Assembly (NCBI RefSeq): GCF_004027225.2
Contig: NC_044278.2
Coordinates: forward strand, 57,405,743 to 57,469,742
Direction of reading: 5' to 3'
Source: Strigops habroptila
Taxonomy: Eukaryota > Chordata > Aves > Psittaciformes > Psittacidae
Length of the DNA: 64,000 bases
Positions 34,601-46,108 of this stretch are shown here, piece by piece (position 1 is the first letter of the stretch; the number at the start of each line of letters is the position of its first letter). A model generated the notes under the pieces. It had not been told where the DNA came from and did no database searches. It was given only the letters and a program-made list of their open reading frames with translations. A program made the position numbers and the translations under genes.

Positions 34601-36030
34601 GTCCTTAAAGAACACCTATCGCATTTCCCTGCTCTACAGCACCATAACATGCAGCTACTTTTACATGTTGGTCACTCCCGGTGAATGTTGCTTCATTACC
34701 CTGAAAGTTTTCTGAAGTATCCAACCCAGGAGACCACAAGGCACATCGCTTCTGTATCAGCAATGGTGACAGCCAGCAGAAAGGTGCCCCAATGCCTCCA
34801 AAATCATTATTATTCAGAACCTAAACATGAACATCCTTATTCCCTGTTCATAGGTTTGGGGGCAGTGGCCAGACTTGGGCTGCCTCACAGCCCGGCTGTC
34901 AGCCCAGCTCTTCTCACCCACCCCTGGGTGTCTGCAGCACCATTTCCCTCTCCCTGTTCTCAAATTGAGTTTTAGACCCATTGCAAGAGTAATGAATTGG
35001 GTTATTTACTCAAATTACAGGTTGCTGAGCACTGGGCCTCATGGAAAAAAAATATATATAAATATTTGGATTCAACATTTATCTTTATTGAGAAAATATT
35101 CTCAGTATTATTCTCGGTAAACCTAAATTTCCACCCAGACCCATCCACATTGAAGAACACTTTCAAACAGAGCTTATAAACCCAGAGCTAATTCACTTCA
35201 AATTAAAAGTTTGGATTCCCGGCAGAGGGACAGATGCTGAAACACTTTTAAACTTGAAGGAAACCCAGTATAAAGATGCAAAAGCTAAAGCAGGAAAGGT
35301 TGGGGGGTTTTTACTAAAACACTGTTGTTTTGATACAGCCCCTGGGCTTGGGTACATACAGGTCTGGCTCCCACTCAGAGGGCTGCTGACTAATGGAAAG
35401 CTGGTTTGCATGCCTGTTATGGCACTTGGAGTACTTCCCATACAGAGGTTTTCCCCTGTGTGAGGCTGCTTTTCACCATGAAGAGGTCTCCAGCCCCACT
35501 GTGGCTGTGGGCTCCAGGGCTCGGGAGACTAACAGAAGCATGTTTAACATTGTCCTGCACAAGGCTGGCCGCAGGAATGGACAGCTAGTACAGAGACCAT
35601 AGGCCTGGCAAGAAGTCTCTTCATTGCCCTGTAGCCAGCACAATCAAGGGGAAGGAAGAGTTTAACTCAGGGGCTTCATCCCCACGTTGGCCAGGGAGAG
35701 GGAAGGAGGTGGATGAAGGAGATGGGAAGAGCACAGACAATGCACAGGGAGAGCAGCTTGTGTGCCCATGTTGGGGGATGCACAAACAGCTCCGGGTTCA
35801 GCTTCAAATGGGAAGAGGCACCTTCCTCACCCGACATCTAAACATCTCTGGACTGTCCCCACCTGCCTTTCAAAGGCCCTGAGCTTGTCCCTGCAGGTCC
35901 CCTGGAAGGCAGTGCTGAGCTGTTGCCACCAGCATTGGTCCTGCCAGGGGACCTGAGGAGCTGCTCTGGGTACTACAGTCACTACGGGGCTAGTCTATGT
36001 GGAGCAAGGGCTCGGTGGTGGTGCAGGTTT
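31661..36030. other. intergenic between the lysozyme pseudo-exon and the intact lysozyme
   Basis: About 4.4 kb with a CR1 tail at 33.6 kb and chance frames. The missing exons of the dead LYG copy would be expected here or below 31.4 kb but none was recognised. A minus-strand TTTATT complement near 35085 could be a distal poly(A) signal of the intact lysozyme. Confidence 0.4.
33630..33702 (+). mobile_element. CR1 3'-end fragment
   Basis: Plus-strand CR1 tail: CCGACCCAAACCATTCTGTG and the ATTCTAGG end, with a degenerate body stub upstream. Confidence 0.8.
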
Positions 36031-36035
36031 GTGAG

Positions 36036-39000
36036 CTAGAACCCGTGTCTCTTAAAGTACTGGGCTCGCCTAATCACGCTGTTGACGTAGTAGCTGTCTC
36101 TGTCACATGGGTCATCCTCGTAGACCTGGAAGTTGCCCATTTTTGCACGGTAGGTGCAGATTCCCCCTAGAAAGAGTTAAGAACTTGTTACAGGCTTGTA
36201 AGTAAGAAACAAAGATTTAAAAGTAAAAATTCCTAGCTAAAAGGGCCGTGCATCTCACCAGGCCTACACAACTGCTTAGGAAATTGCTCATTCTGCATTA
36301 TGGTTGGAAAGTGACTGATTTTGTAAAATCCTTATTTCTATAGCGAAGGAACCCATGATTCTCTCCAAACGAAGGTGGGAATGGCATGCTGATCCTAAAA
36401 AAGGGTGTAATATAAAAAGGCAGTGGCAGAACAAGGATGGGAGAGTAACAACCAGCATGCAGGTAACATGGACTGCAGGCAAACCTGGATCCCAAGCTTC
36501 CTTCACACAATTTAACAGTGTGCCGTTAGAAACCTGTTGCATTGCAATACCTCAATTTCTTCCTTCCCCAGTGGCTTTTGTTTGGCTGATTTCTACCTCA
36601 TTTGTCCAGCTGACAGCCATTTCATTTGTAGGATGAAGAGAGAAGAGGACAACTTGGCTCCCAGGCTGGGCTGGTTTCATGCTGCTTTCTACTAGAGCAA
36701 AGCTGCCAAGGAGCTTAGCATCCCACTGGTCTCTTTTCTGCAGGCAGAAACATGGAGGCCTTATGGACAGTGCTTTTAGCTGGGAGGCTGCATCTGTATT
36801 CAGACCTCTTGCTGGTCTGTTGCTTTGGGATTGCCTATTTTCAACTAGAAGACTCTAGTTTGGTGTGGGGTTTTTTTTCTTTGTTTGTTTGCTTGTTTGT
36901 TTTGGCAAGAGATGCTGTAAAATCTGCTAGAGTGATGCTCTTTTTCCCTTAAAAGTGATACCAGCAGATGCACAGCACTCCCATCACTCAGTGTATCCCT
37001 TTCTAGTACATAGCTCATCACATACCTCTCAGCTGCTCGTCCCAGGTCCAGGTAGGATGTCTTGCCCGTACTTCATTAATTGAAAGAACCAGGATAGTTG
37101 AGCCCTGATTTATATGTTCTTCACTATCCCACAGTCCGAAAAGCTGATGTTGCTGCCCACCAAGCTAGAAAAGTCAAGCAAGAAAATGGGGTTTCCTCTG
37201 AACACAACCACAACTCTATCTTCCCCATCTTCTTTGTACTCCCAGGCTATGACTCATTGAAGTGACCTTACTCAGAGCAACACTTACGCACAACCTTTGA
37301 TGTAGAGGGAACAAATTTAAGTGCTGTCTTGAACACAGAACAGTCATTTACTAAGGTAAGGCCCTGGGATAAATACTACATTACTGTTCTGTTACTCATA
37401 CTTATCATGCCGATGTACCTGCATCAAGCCGTACTTGTGCCGTTCCTGGTCCCAGCCATTGTTCAGGAGCAGGCCGACACGGCTCTCCTGCGAGATGATG
37501 CCAGCGATGAGCGCCGGCTCCAAGCACAGGTTTCTGGCTACTCTCTTAATCGGGATCTCGTATTTCCTCAGGCGTATGATGTCTGCCTCAGCAGAGCTCC
37601 GTACCATGGCAAGTCCTGTGGGTCAGGAAAAGGCAGCCTTACACACCCTCCTGTCCGAGACCCTCGCTTTACCTTCGAGTGGTGTCTGAAAGGTGTAACT
37701 CCAGTTCTGAAGAAAACACAGCTACACAAAGTTGGGCAGTGGCGCTTAAGGGACAAGCATGGCCCTATTGGCTCTGATTGTGGCCTAAGAGCTGCTATGC
37801 CAGTACCCGAGGATGATGAGGGGAAGAGGGCAGCTTCTCAGGCAGTGGGACTGCATGTTCATGGGCCACTTCTGCTGCTGAACTGCTGGAAATGTGGCTC
37901 TGGAATCAGAAAAGTGCAATTTCAAAATGCATTTGAAAAAATCGAGAAATGCGTTACTACTGACCGGCCCAACTGCAGTGATTGCTGCGTGTTAGTCTGT
38001 GTACAGAAAGGCGGGGTTTTCTCAAATGTAATTTTGGAACAGTTTGGAAACAAGCAAGTGGGTTCAGATCCATGCTTGGATACCTGCAGTCAGGCTTCTG
38101 CCCCAGAGCTGCCTGCATCCGAGGTACGTGGCAAAGTCCCTGGAGGTTTCAGCAGTATGAACCTGATGTAGTCAACTTTGTAATGACAGGCAGCAGTAAG
38201 ACAAGACAAGAATGAGGAAAATGGGAAGGAGTTACCAAAAAAGGGTCATCCAGAGCTAGGACAGCTGTGCACATGGGACCTTTCTCCTGCAAACTGTGCC
38301 TCTGGCAGGTCACCACTGGCCAGCTCAGGCAACATGCCAGCAGTCAGGACCTGGCTCTGCCCATCTTCCTCTTTGAGCAGACAGGCCCCGGGGGTTTGTG
38401 AGGATGCTGATGGATGCTGATGCTAAAGTCCTGGCTGATGAAGAAATCATTTTAACTGAAAAGGGGTTGCGCCTTCTCCCTTTGCTTAGCAGCTGAGGAT
38501 CCTGACTATGGGACCTGAAGTTTGTCCTCCCACTTCCCACCAGGTCTGGAAGCTTCACAGCACCTGCCATTTTGGGAGAGGACGGGTTGCTTTCTCCCTT
38601 TCAGCTAATTGAGTAGCTGCAACACATTTAATTTGGCAGCAGGCAAAGCATCCTTCTGTAAGGTACAAACTGGTTGACAAATCAAGCAATGAATGATACC
38701 TACCACAGTCTGAGGCTCTTACAGCTGTGCAGGGAACCAGTGGGGCTTGAAGAGCACTTATATCACCATAGCAACTGTAACTCATGGATGGAGCTGAAAA
38801 ATTAGAGGTGTTTGAACACATAAGATCTCAGAGCAATATCATACAGCGTGCTGCAAGTCCATACAGCATGAGGGATTCATCCAGACCAGTAATCCCCACC
38901 ACCTTGTGTTGGCCATGCTTGTATGGTTGCCACTGCTCTCCATTAGTAACATTATCAAAGAAAGGTAGAGAACAGAAACTTGTTATTTTCTAATTGAATA

Positions 39001-39649
39001 GGGTGAAGTGAATGAATCTAATGACAATTCAGATGAATGAACATCTGCCCCACTAAGTCTAAAGGCTGGTGTGGGAGAGGAGAACCGCAGCCTCTGCAGT
39101 TATTTCAGAGGGCTCTCCCCATCCAATGCCCAAAAATGTCTGGGACCCCTCGGATGATGGCTGGTGGTACCCGAGCACCCTGGCGGGGAACATCTTCTGT
39201 GACCCTCCGTAACTTGGTGAGGAATTAATTCAGGAGACTGCTTGCCTCAACCTGGGCAAATTACTCTGCTTCCTCAGTTCCTGAGGAATGAATAGCCTCC
39301 ATCAAACAGCTTGCCATATTGGTGAGATCATTTCTGAGCAGACAGAGGTCAGATAAGGTTAGCTGGGAAAATCAGAAGTCTGTGACTCCTTTTGGTGTCA
39401 GTCCCGTACTCCAGACATGCTGGTTTGAGAAACACGTGAACAGTGAGCAGCCTCATACAGCAGCTGAGGGCCATCAGCCACATGGGGTTTTATAGCGCCG
39501 TGCAGAAAGGGGATCTCAGGCCTGAGTGCACACCTCCTCTCTGCAGTCCCTCTGCAAACAGTTCCTGTGTGTTTTGACAGCAACCCAAACCCAAACCCCG
39601 GCTCACCGACAAGGGCCATAAGGCCCAGCAAGAGCAGTGTGGGAATCAT
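36036..39649 (-). CDS. LYG1: goose-type lysozyme, LYG1-like, secreted
   Basis: Secreted peptidoglycan muramidase of family GH23. Five coding exons: 39607-39649, 38704-38793, 37419-37615, 37026-37164, 36036-36166. Phases agree and give 199 residues. A signal peptide (MIPTLLLLGLMALV) precedes the mature start near SYSCYGD. Family marks: Cys22, 36, 44 and 75 (the four of goose lysozyme), LCLEPALIAGIISQESRVG with the catalytic glutamate at 88, NNGWDQE, KYGLMQ, EHINQGST, LRGGICTY, RAQYFKRHGF. Two extra cysteines (160 and 177) match the LYG1 branch (human has LCAY and LSCDF). The aspartate after GLMQ in egg-white lysozyme g is absent (LGGQQ). The LYG1 name is inferred from these cysteines and from position next to TXNDC9. 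A longer plus-strand frame across exon 3 is a shadow. Confidence 0.93.
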
Positions 39650-42600
39650 GGCGATGGTTCTCCTCAGCTGCCCCAGGAGACCTGGAAACACAGTGGTTTG
39701 CAGAACATGAATAAATCGGTGCTCGTTTTCAACAGCCCTGCAGCAAAGTTTGCAGGCCAAAAGCTACCAGACAGGTGAAGATAAGGTGGGGAGTAGAGAC
39801 ACCCTCTCTGCAGCACATCCTTCCCCTCACCCCCAGCATGGGATGCAGTCCCCAGCTTCAGAGAGTGCTGGTGGGAGGAGAAGCAAGTGATGGGAACCCC
39901 ATCTGCTCCTTATTTCCTCTTTGGCTGGGGGATACAGGCTTCTCCTGCAGTTGAATGTCCCCTCCATCTCATATGCCACTACACCATCACACTGAGAGGA
40001 AAAAGCCATGCCTGGGGGGTGCTTGGGAGCGCGGAGGTCCCTGCAGCCTGGGCCAGCAGGGATTTTTTTTACCCTCTGTTGCTTAGCATTGCTTGCTCAC
40101 ATGGCCTCTCCTGAACACCCATAGCATGTCTTTAGGATGAGATAGTACTTTACCTTTGCTTTAATTATGTAAGTGTTTGAAGTCTAATGTGCAACAGAGT
40201 GCACACGTTTTGTCTGTCTGTTCAAAAGGCAACGGGATTTTTTGCTTGGCTTTTGGAAAAACATGTTTTCAAAAATCAGGCAATATGACCCTTAACTCTC
40301 TGCCAAGAGCATGCAAGGCAACTCCAACATCCATGTGATGAAGTAATACTTCTGTGTTAATTTCTGTGTTTCCGTGATCTGCGATACTAGTGGCAGATAA
40401 TCGCTTTACTAATAAATGCATCTGTTGTGCTTGTCAATAAAATTCAAAATTGTCACCAGATAAAAGCTGTCAACTGCAAGAAACACTGACTGTACTTGCC
40501 TTGCTGCTAAATGCACTTAAACTGAACAGGTTTTATGGCTTACAAATATTTTTTTTCCCAAGAGGGTTTCAGATACAAAACATGCCACAAGTCTTGTAGG
40601 CAATCATCACACAACGCAGTTAACACTTGAAAACCCCTTTCTGATTTTAATAATAATTTTACTAATAATTCTAATAGTTAATTTTAATCTCTCTAGCCTG
40701 TATTTCTACTAACGCTGACTAATCACAAGCCCAGATCAATATAGCTTGGTCCAATACCTGTGAATTCAATGGCAAATCCATACATGGCCCCACTGAAAGC
40801 TACACGCTGTAGCTATTTCCACATGTAGGAAATTGACAGATTATATAGTTTTAAGTTATCAATCAGCCTTATTTTTTTCCCTCCCACCACAAAAACCACC
40901 ACAGTCCTTCAGCAGAAACTGCATAGCAATCACAATATTGACAAGATGCTAAATCAAAACAAAATCAAAGCTTCTGGCTCTAAATGAATAGTCTATGAAT
41001 GAATTCAGACTCACCTGTCTTCAGTCAGCCTTCCTCTGAGGCAAGTCACTTATGACTTTTATATATATGTGTATGAAAAGGTACCCACCCTATGGACTTT
41101 GGAATGTTAATTCCTACCTAGTGTGATGACATTTGTTTTAAAGTACAATAAGTAATATATATTAAGAGCTTACAACTCTTAACGATTCCTTTCATCCAAA
41201 GATTTGCACAAGCAGTGGTTAGTAATACTCAGGACAACTCTGAAAGGAAATAAATACTGTTTTTCCTCCATCAGTAAGAACATTGATGCACAATAAATGG
41301 CTTGCAAAAAGCATTGCAGTGAATCAGTGGCAAAGGCCAGGCAAAAATCAGATCCCTGCCTAGTGCTCTGCTTGCTTTGCATCTGAGATTAGTCTGGACA
41401 CATTTCTGGAAGGATTTATTGTCTCGTTTCCGCAACGATTTCAGATTGGCAAGCTTTTAATGAAGTATCATGCTTTCATATGAATTCTAAAAAGGACAAT
41501 TAAAGGAAAGCATCCCACTGTTTCATTGCTTACAGCAAGCCTAACTCAGGAGGGTGACTTGAATACTTTGAGAGCAGAAGCAGGGTTTGACTTTCAGATT
41601 TGGGGAGGCAGGATGCTGCAGCTGAAATGAGGAGGAAAGGAACTGGTCTCTCAGCAGCCGAAGTCAGTGAGGGCACACAGTGGGTCTCTGAAAGGCTTGC
41701 ACCTTGTAGCTGCAATACTTTTCATGTATGTAAAACATCTGAGTCACTTGGAAATGGAAAGACGGTCTGAGAGGCCAGAGCCCTTCAATCCTGTCCCTTT
41801 CCCCACACTTTTCTCTTCCCAAGACTCTGTCCAGCATGCATGGAGGCTAGGAATGCAAGATTTTCTTCCAGTAGCTTTCTCTTCATTATTTAATACATCA
41901 CAAATCCATCTATTCCAGCTGCTCTCTTTTGGGCTTGTGTAGTGTCCAGGAAACACTGTTTTGGCCAGATACTAATCATTGGGTTCAAAACTAAGTGAGA
42001 TCAAGAAACCAAAAGATGGTCAAGAGCACTTCGTCACCTTAAAAATCAATAAAGACAAATATAATTGAGATAAGAGACATCTTCCCAAAGATTATTGCAA
42101 GGCTAGACATTCATTCTTCATGTACAAACTTGGTATCTTATTGTGGTATCTCAGACTAGACTACCACTAATTCTTTTACTGAGGTTTAACATTTTAAATA
42201 GTAAGAGGTACCTCTTGATGCAATGTAAGGTAAGAATCATAGAATCACAGAAGGGTTTGGGTTGGAAGGGACCTCAAAGATCAGCAAGTTCCAACCCCCC
42301 TGCCATGGGCAGGGACACCTTCCACTAGACCAGGTTGCTCCAAGCCCCGTCCAGCCTGACCTTGAACACTGCCAGGGATGGGGCAGCCACAGCTTCTCTG
42401 GGCAACCTGTGCCAGCGCCTCACCACCTCCACAGTGAAGACAGTCTCAAGAGCGGAATAGAAGGGGAGGATCTATGTGGTATCTTTGGAAATAATAGGTA
42501 GAAAATAAAGACATCACGTGTAGGGTGGCTTTAATCCTTTCAAAAGGAAATAGTGGCTGAAGAAATAGAGGAGAGGAAAGCCAGAAGAAATGAAACAGGA

Positions 42601-44130
42601 AAAGCTCAGAATGCACTGAGCCATCAAACTGAATGGCAACTAACCCAGTAGCTATATTCATTTGCCTTCTATAGAACAAGAAAATTTATATTAGAAAGAG
42701 ATGTGCTCTCTCAAATAGATGAAAATAATTTAGTATGAACACCCAGTTACCTTTTATAAAAACAGTATCATGTTAATGATAATAAAGTAGGGTTCCTCTG
42801 TCACTGAACCTGTGTTCATAATGATCACTTGGCACCTTGTTTTGAGAAGTAGCCTCTGACCCCAAGTAAGATTTACTTCCTAAGCTGTTGTCCACTTGCT
42901 GATGGTCCTTAAGATAAAGTTTTGAATTTAAATACTCTTTGTCTTTGCTATGTATTTTCTTTCTCATTAATTACTTACGTAATCACAGATTTTCTTCATT
43001 TCACAGTACTGCCACATGAATTCTTAATGCCTGTTCTGCATTACATTGCTCTTGATTTACTCATTAAAAAGCGGATGTTATGTTTTAAGTACAATTATTC
43101 TTATCCGTGCTGCTGTATGCTTTTAAGTGCCTGGAACAGATTCCTTGTATTCACACGATTTCCAGTACAAGGCCAAATAAGAGGATATTCTTTTACCAAC
43201 ATTAGAAATTGGACTTTTTCTTGCTAAAAACCTCTTTATCCCCACAAAATGTGCTGACTGCCTTTTAAAGTGAATGCTGAAAGCAGGCAGCCTCTATGGA
43301 AACAAGGTCGTGCTCATATATGTTGAGTGGGGCAAGGCTCTAAGGCAGTTCTCTTGTCCCAGGCACCACCATGTAAGAAGACCTGCAGGACATTCAGAAA
43401 CATGATCTTCTGCTCAAAGGTCTTTGTGGGGGTGTAAACCCAGAGCACCGAATTCAGGTGAACCACTTAATGAGAGTGGTCTGCACCTGGTACTCGTAAG
43501 GCACAATTTTTCATTTATGTGCTAGATTTAATATGGAAAATTATGTCAAGAGTCAGATAAGGGCTGCTTCTGAGAGCCCATAACCCGACAGAAGGGATCT
43601 GCACAGCTGTGGTATGATGCTGCTCTTGCTAGGCTGCAGATGGGATGAGTAGTACATCTTTGTGCATATGACTAAAACAGCTCTTTCTAAATGGCTGGAG
43701 TTCATAAAAAGATATCCAGGAATGTGCTGGACTGATGTGCCTGAAAAACATTACTTTCTCTTTTTATGTTTTTCTTCATTATTCTTGGTGTTTCGTTTAG
43801 AAGCACACATTGTTTGATTCATCTACATTGCAAGACCCATTTAGAAGGACAGAGAGTTGCTAGCCCTCATGCTTGGTGGTAAGGAAAATATACGAAAGCC
43901 ATAGAAATATGATGTTATTAAATTACTATAAAAGAAAAAGGACACAAATGTTCTAATTAAAAAACAAAAACCAAACCACGACAAACAACAACCCTATAAT
44001 TTTAAACTCCTTTTCCTGTTGTGTAATCTTTAAATATAAAGAATGCCAGTACATATTCCCCTTGTGCTGGATTTTGGTCATCACAGCGTGTGATTGGGAG
44101 GGAGGAGATGGAAAGTCCAGGAAAGCGGAG
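39650..44130. other. intergenic upstream of the lysozyme gene
   Basis: About 4.5 kb that must include the lysozyme promoter near 39.7 kb, where no CpG island is visible. One CR1 tail at 42.2 kb. No coding exon recognised. Confidence 0.4.
42231..42450 (-). mobile_element. CR1 LINE 3' end
   Basis: Minus-strand CR1, about 220 bases, tail repeats followed by the GGGTTTGGGTTGGAAGGGAC core and the start of the body. Young-looking. Confidence 0.92.
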
Positions 44131-44134
44131 GTGA

Positions 44135-44281
44135 TCACTTATCAAATGGCGTGTGCATCATCTTATACTTAAGAAGCAGGAAGGCTTCCTGGTATTCACA
44201 GGGCTGTGCTGGCAATAAGCCCCAGTCAGTGACCACATAGTTTCCCCATGGCCTTTCGATGACGTTGTTAGTTACGCTGAG
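44135..44281 (-). other. orphan exon-like segment (possible terminal coding exon)
   Basis: On the minus strand a CTTTAG acceptor at 44282 is followed at once by 48 open codons and a TGA at 44135. The frame is closed just upstream of the acceptor. The peptide contains VIERPWGNYVVTDWGLL, AQPCEYQEAFLLLKYKM and ends HTPFDK. Its composition looks protein-like, but I do not recognise the family, and no partner exons were found on the minus strand up to TXNDC9. It could be the last exon of an unrecognised gene, a relic exon, or chance (a 48-codon open run is not rare). Confidence 0.3.
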
Positions 44282-44427
44282 CTAAAGGGCGCACAGAGTG
44301 GAGTGGACAAAATTGCTACCTGACAGAATAGTGTTTTCCACTTGTTTTACATAATAGAGAAAGGAGCACCCTTGCAATCTAAAGCACACCAAGGCTCAAT
44401 ACCACCATTTCTTTTCTACTCACAGAT

Positions 44428-44520
44428 TTTCATAGAATCATAGAATCACAGAATGGTTTGGGTTGGAAGGGACCTTAAAGACCACCCAGTTCCAACCCCC
44501 CTGCCATGGGCAGGGACACT
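44428..44520 (-). mobile_element. CR1 3'-end fragment
   Basis: Minus-strand CR1 tail with three tail repeats and the GGTTTGGGTTGGAAGGGACC core, about 90 bases. Confidence 0.92.
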
Positions 44521-45404
44521 ATTTTTTTGCCTCATGCCAAGGGATCTACCATGGTGAGAGGCTTTTTTTGTATCCTGCTTAATGGAGATGCAAGGAAAAT
44601 GGATCATCATTTTGAAAAGCATCATGTATTGCACATGTTGTTCTCCTTCAGGTTGCAGGTTACAGCATCACATTTCACTGGGTGGTGAGAATACTATCTA
44701 AAATTACCCGGAACATTACCCATACTAATTACTGTCTCTGTTGTGAGTTTCAACTCCAGTTTCATAATATCATCTGGCAGATGCATTTCTCAGGCTCTTC
44801 CTTTTGTCTGGGATGTAATTATAGGTAACGCCAGGTGTTCACAGACTTTTTAACTGTTTTATAGGGAAGCTGCCCATGACAGCTGACGCATGTTGGATGC
44901 CTACCACTAACTGGCCAGTTAAAGATGCATCTGTAGCATCATCTCAAACAAACCCTCTAGAGCTGTCTTTCTCAACTTTTAAAGGGAACATCCAGGTCAA
45001 TAATTACATTTCCATAGATTTGCTTTTCTACACCTAGTACACTGGTAAGTAATGATACCAAAGGTCTTCAAGCTTGTAAGACATGAGGCTCTCAGTTCTC
45101 ACTGTGTTCAGAAGTGCTGGGGGTCCCCAGTCTCTTCCTTTATCTTGCCTTTCTGAAGAATGCAGGTGGACATGGAAATGACATCCCACTGCACAAAGTA
45201 TGTCTCTAGCAGTCATGTAAAATAACTCAGACCACAAGTGTTTATGAGTGAGGAAAGAAGTATTTTTCTTCTGTTCTCTAAAATAAGACTTTGAATTTTA
45301 CTGTAGGAAAGGTGTTCTAACAAAGACGTCACTGGACTGAATCATATGAGACTTCAGTTCACAACCCAGCTTAAAGACAGATCTATCACCTAAAGCAAGT
45401 CATT

Positions 45405-46108
45405 TGAAGTTCCAGCCAGGATAGGGTCCTGCACCTGTGTTGGGGCAATCCCAAGCACAACAAGAGGCTGGGTGGAGGATGGGTTGAGAGCAGCCCTGTG
45501 GAGAAGGACTTGGGGGTGTTGGTTGACAAGAGGCTCAACATGAGCCGGCTTCAGTGTGCGCTTGCAGCCCAGAAAGCCAACCGTATCCTGGGCTGCATCA
45601 AAAGAAGCGTGACCAGCAGGTCAGGGAGTTGATCCTGCCCCTCTACTCTGCTCTCATGAGACCCCACCTGGAGTACTGTGTGCAGTTCAGGGGCCCCCAA
45701 ACAGAAGCACCTCTTCTATGGAGACAGGCTGAGTTGGGCTTGTTCAGCCTGGAGAAGAGAAGGGGAGACCTTAGGGCAGCTTCCAGTGCCTAAAGGGAGT
45801 CGACAAGAAAGCTGCAGAGGGACTTTTTACAAGGGCATGCAGTGACAGGACAAGGGGGAATGGCTGTAAACTGAAAGAGAGGAGATTCAGGTTAGATATA
45901 AGGAAGATGTTCTTCACTGTGAGGGTGGTGAGGCGCTGGCATAGGTTGCCCAGAGAAGCTGTGGCTGCCCCATCCCTGACAGTGTTCAAGGCCAGGTTGG
46001 ACGGGGCTTGGGGCAACCTGGTCTAGTGGAAGGTGTCCCTGCCCATGGCAGGGGGTTGGAACCAGATGAGCTTTGAGGTCTCTCCAAACTCAAGCCATTC
46101 TGTGATAA
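45405..46108 (+). mobile_element. CR1 LINE, 5'-truncated, about 700 bases
   Basis: Plus-strand copy covering the end of ORF2 (nucleotide motifs around [11 protein letters not shown] and [12 protein letters not shown]) and the 3' UTR, ending in the CCATTCTGTGATAA tail. The antisense frame at 45771-46016 is not a gene. Confidence 0.9.

Noticed and set aside
37329-38171. 280-codon plus-strand frame
   Set aside because: It runs antisense over lysozyme exon 3 and its introns. The minus-strand translation is a clear family match with correct splice sites, so this is a shadow.
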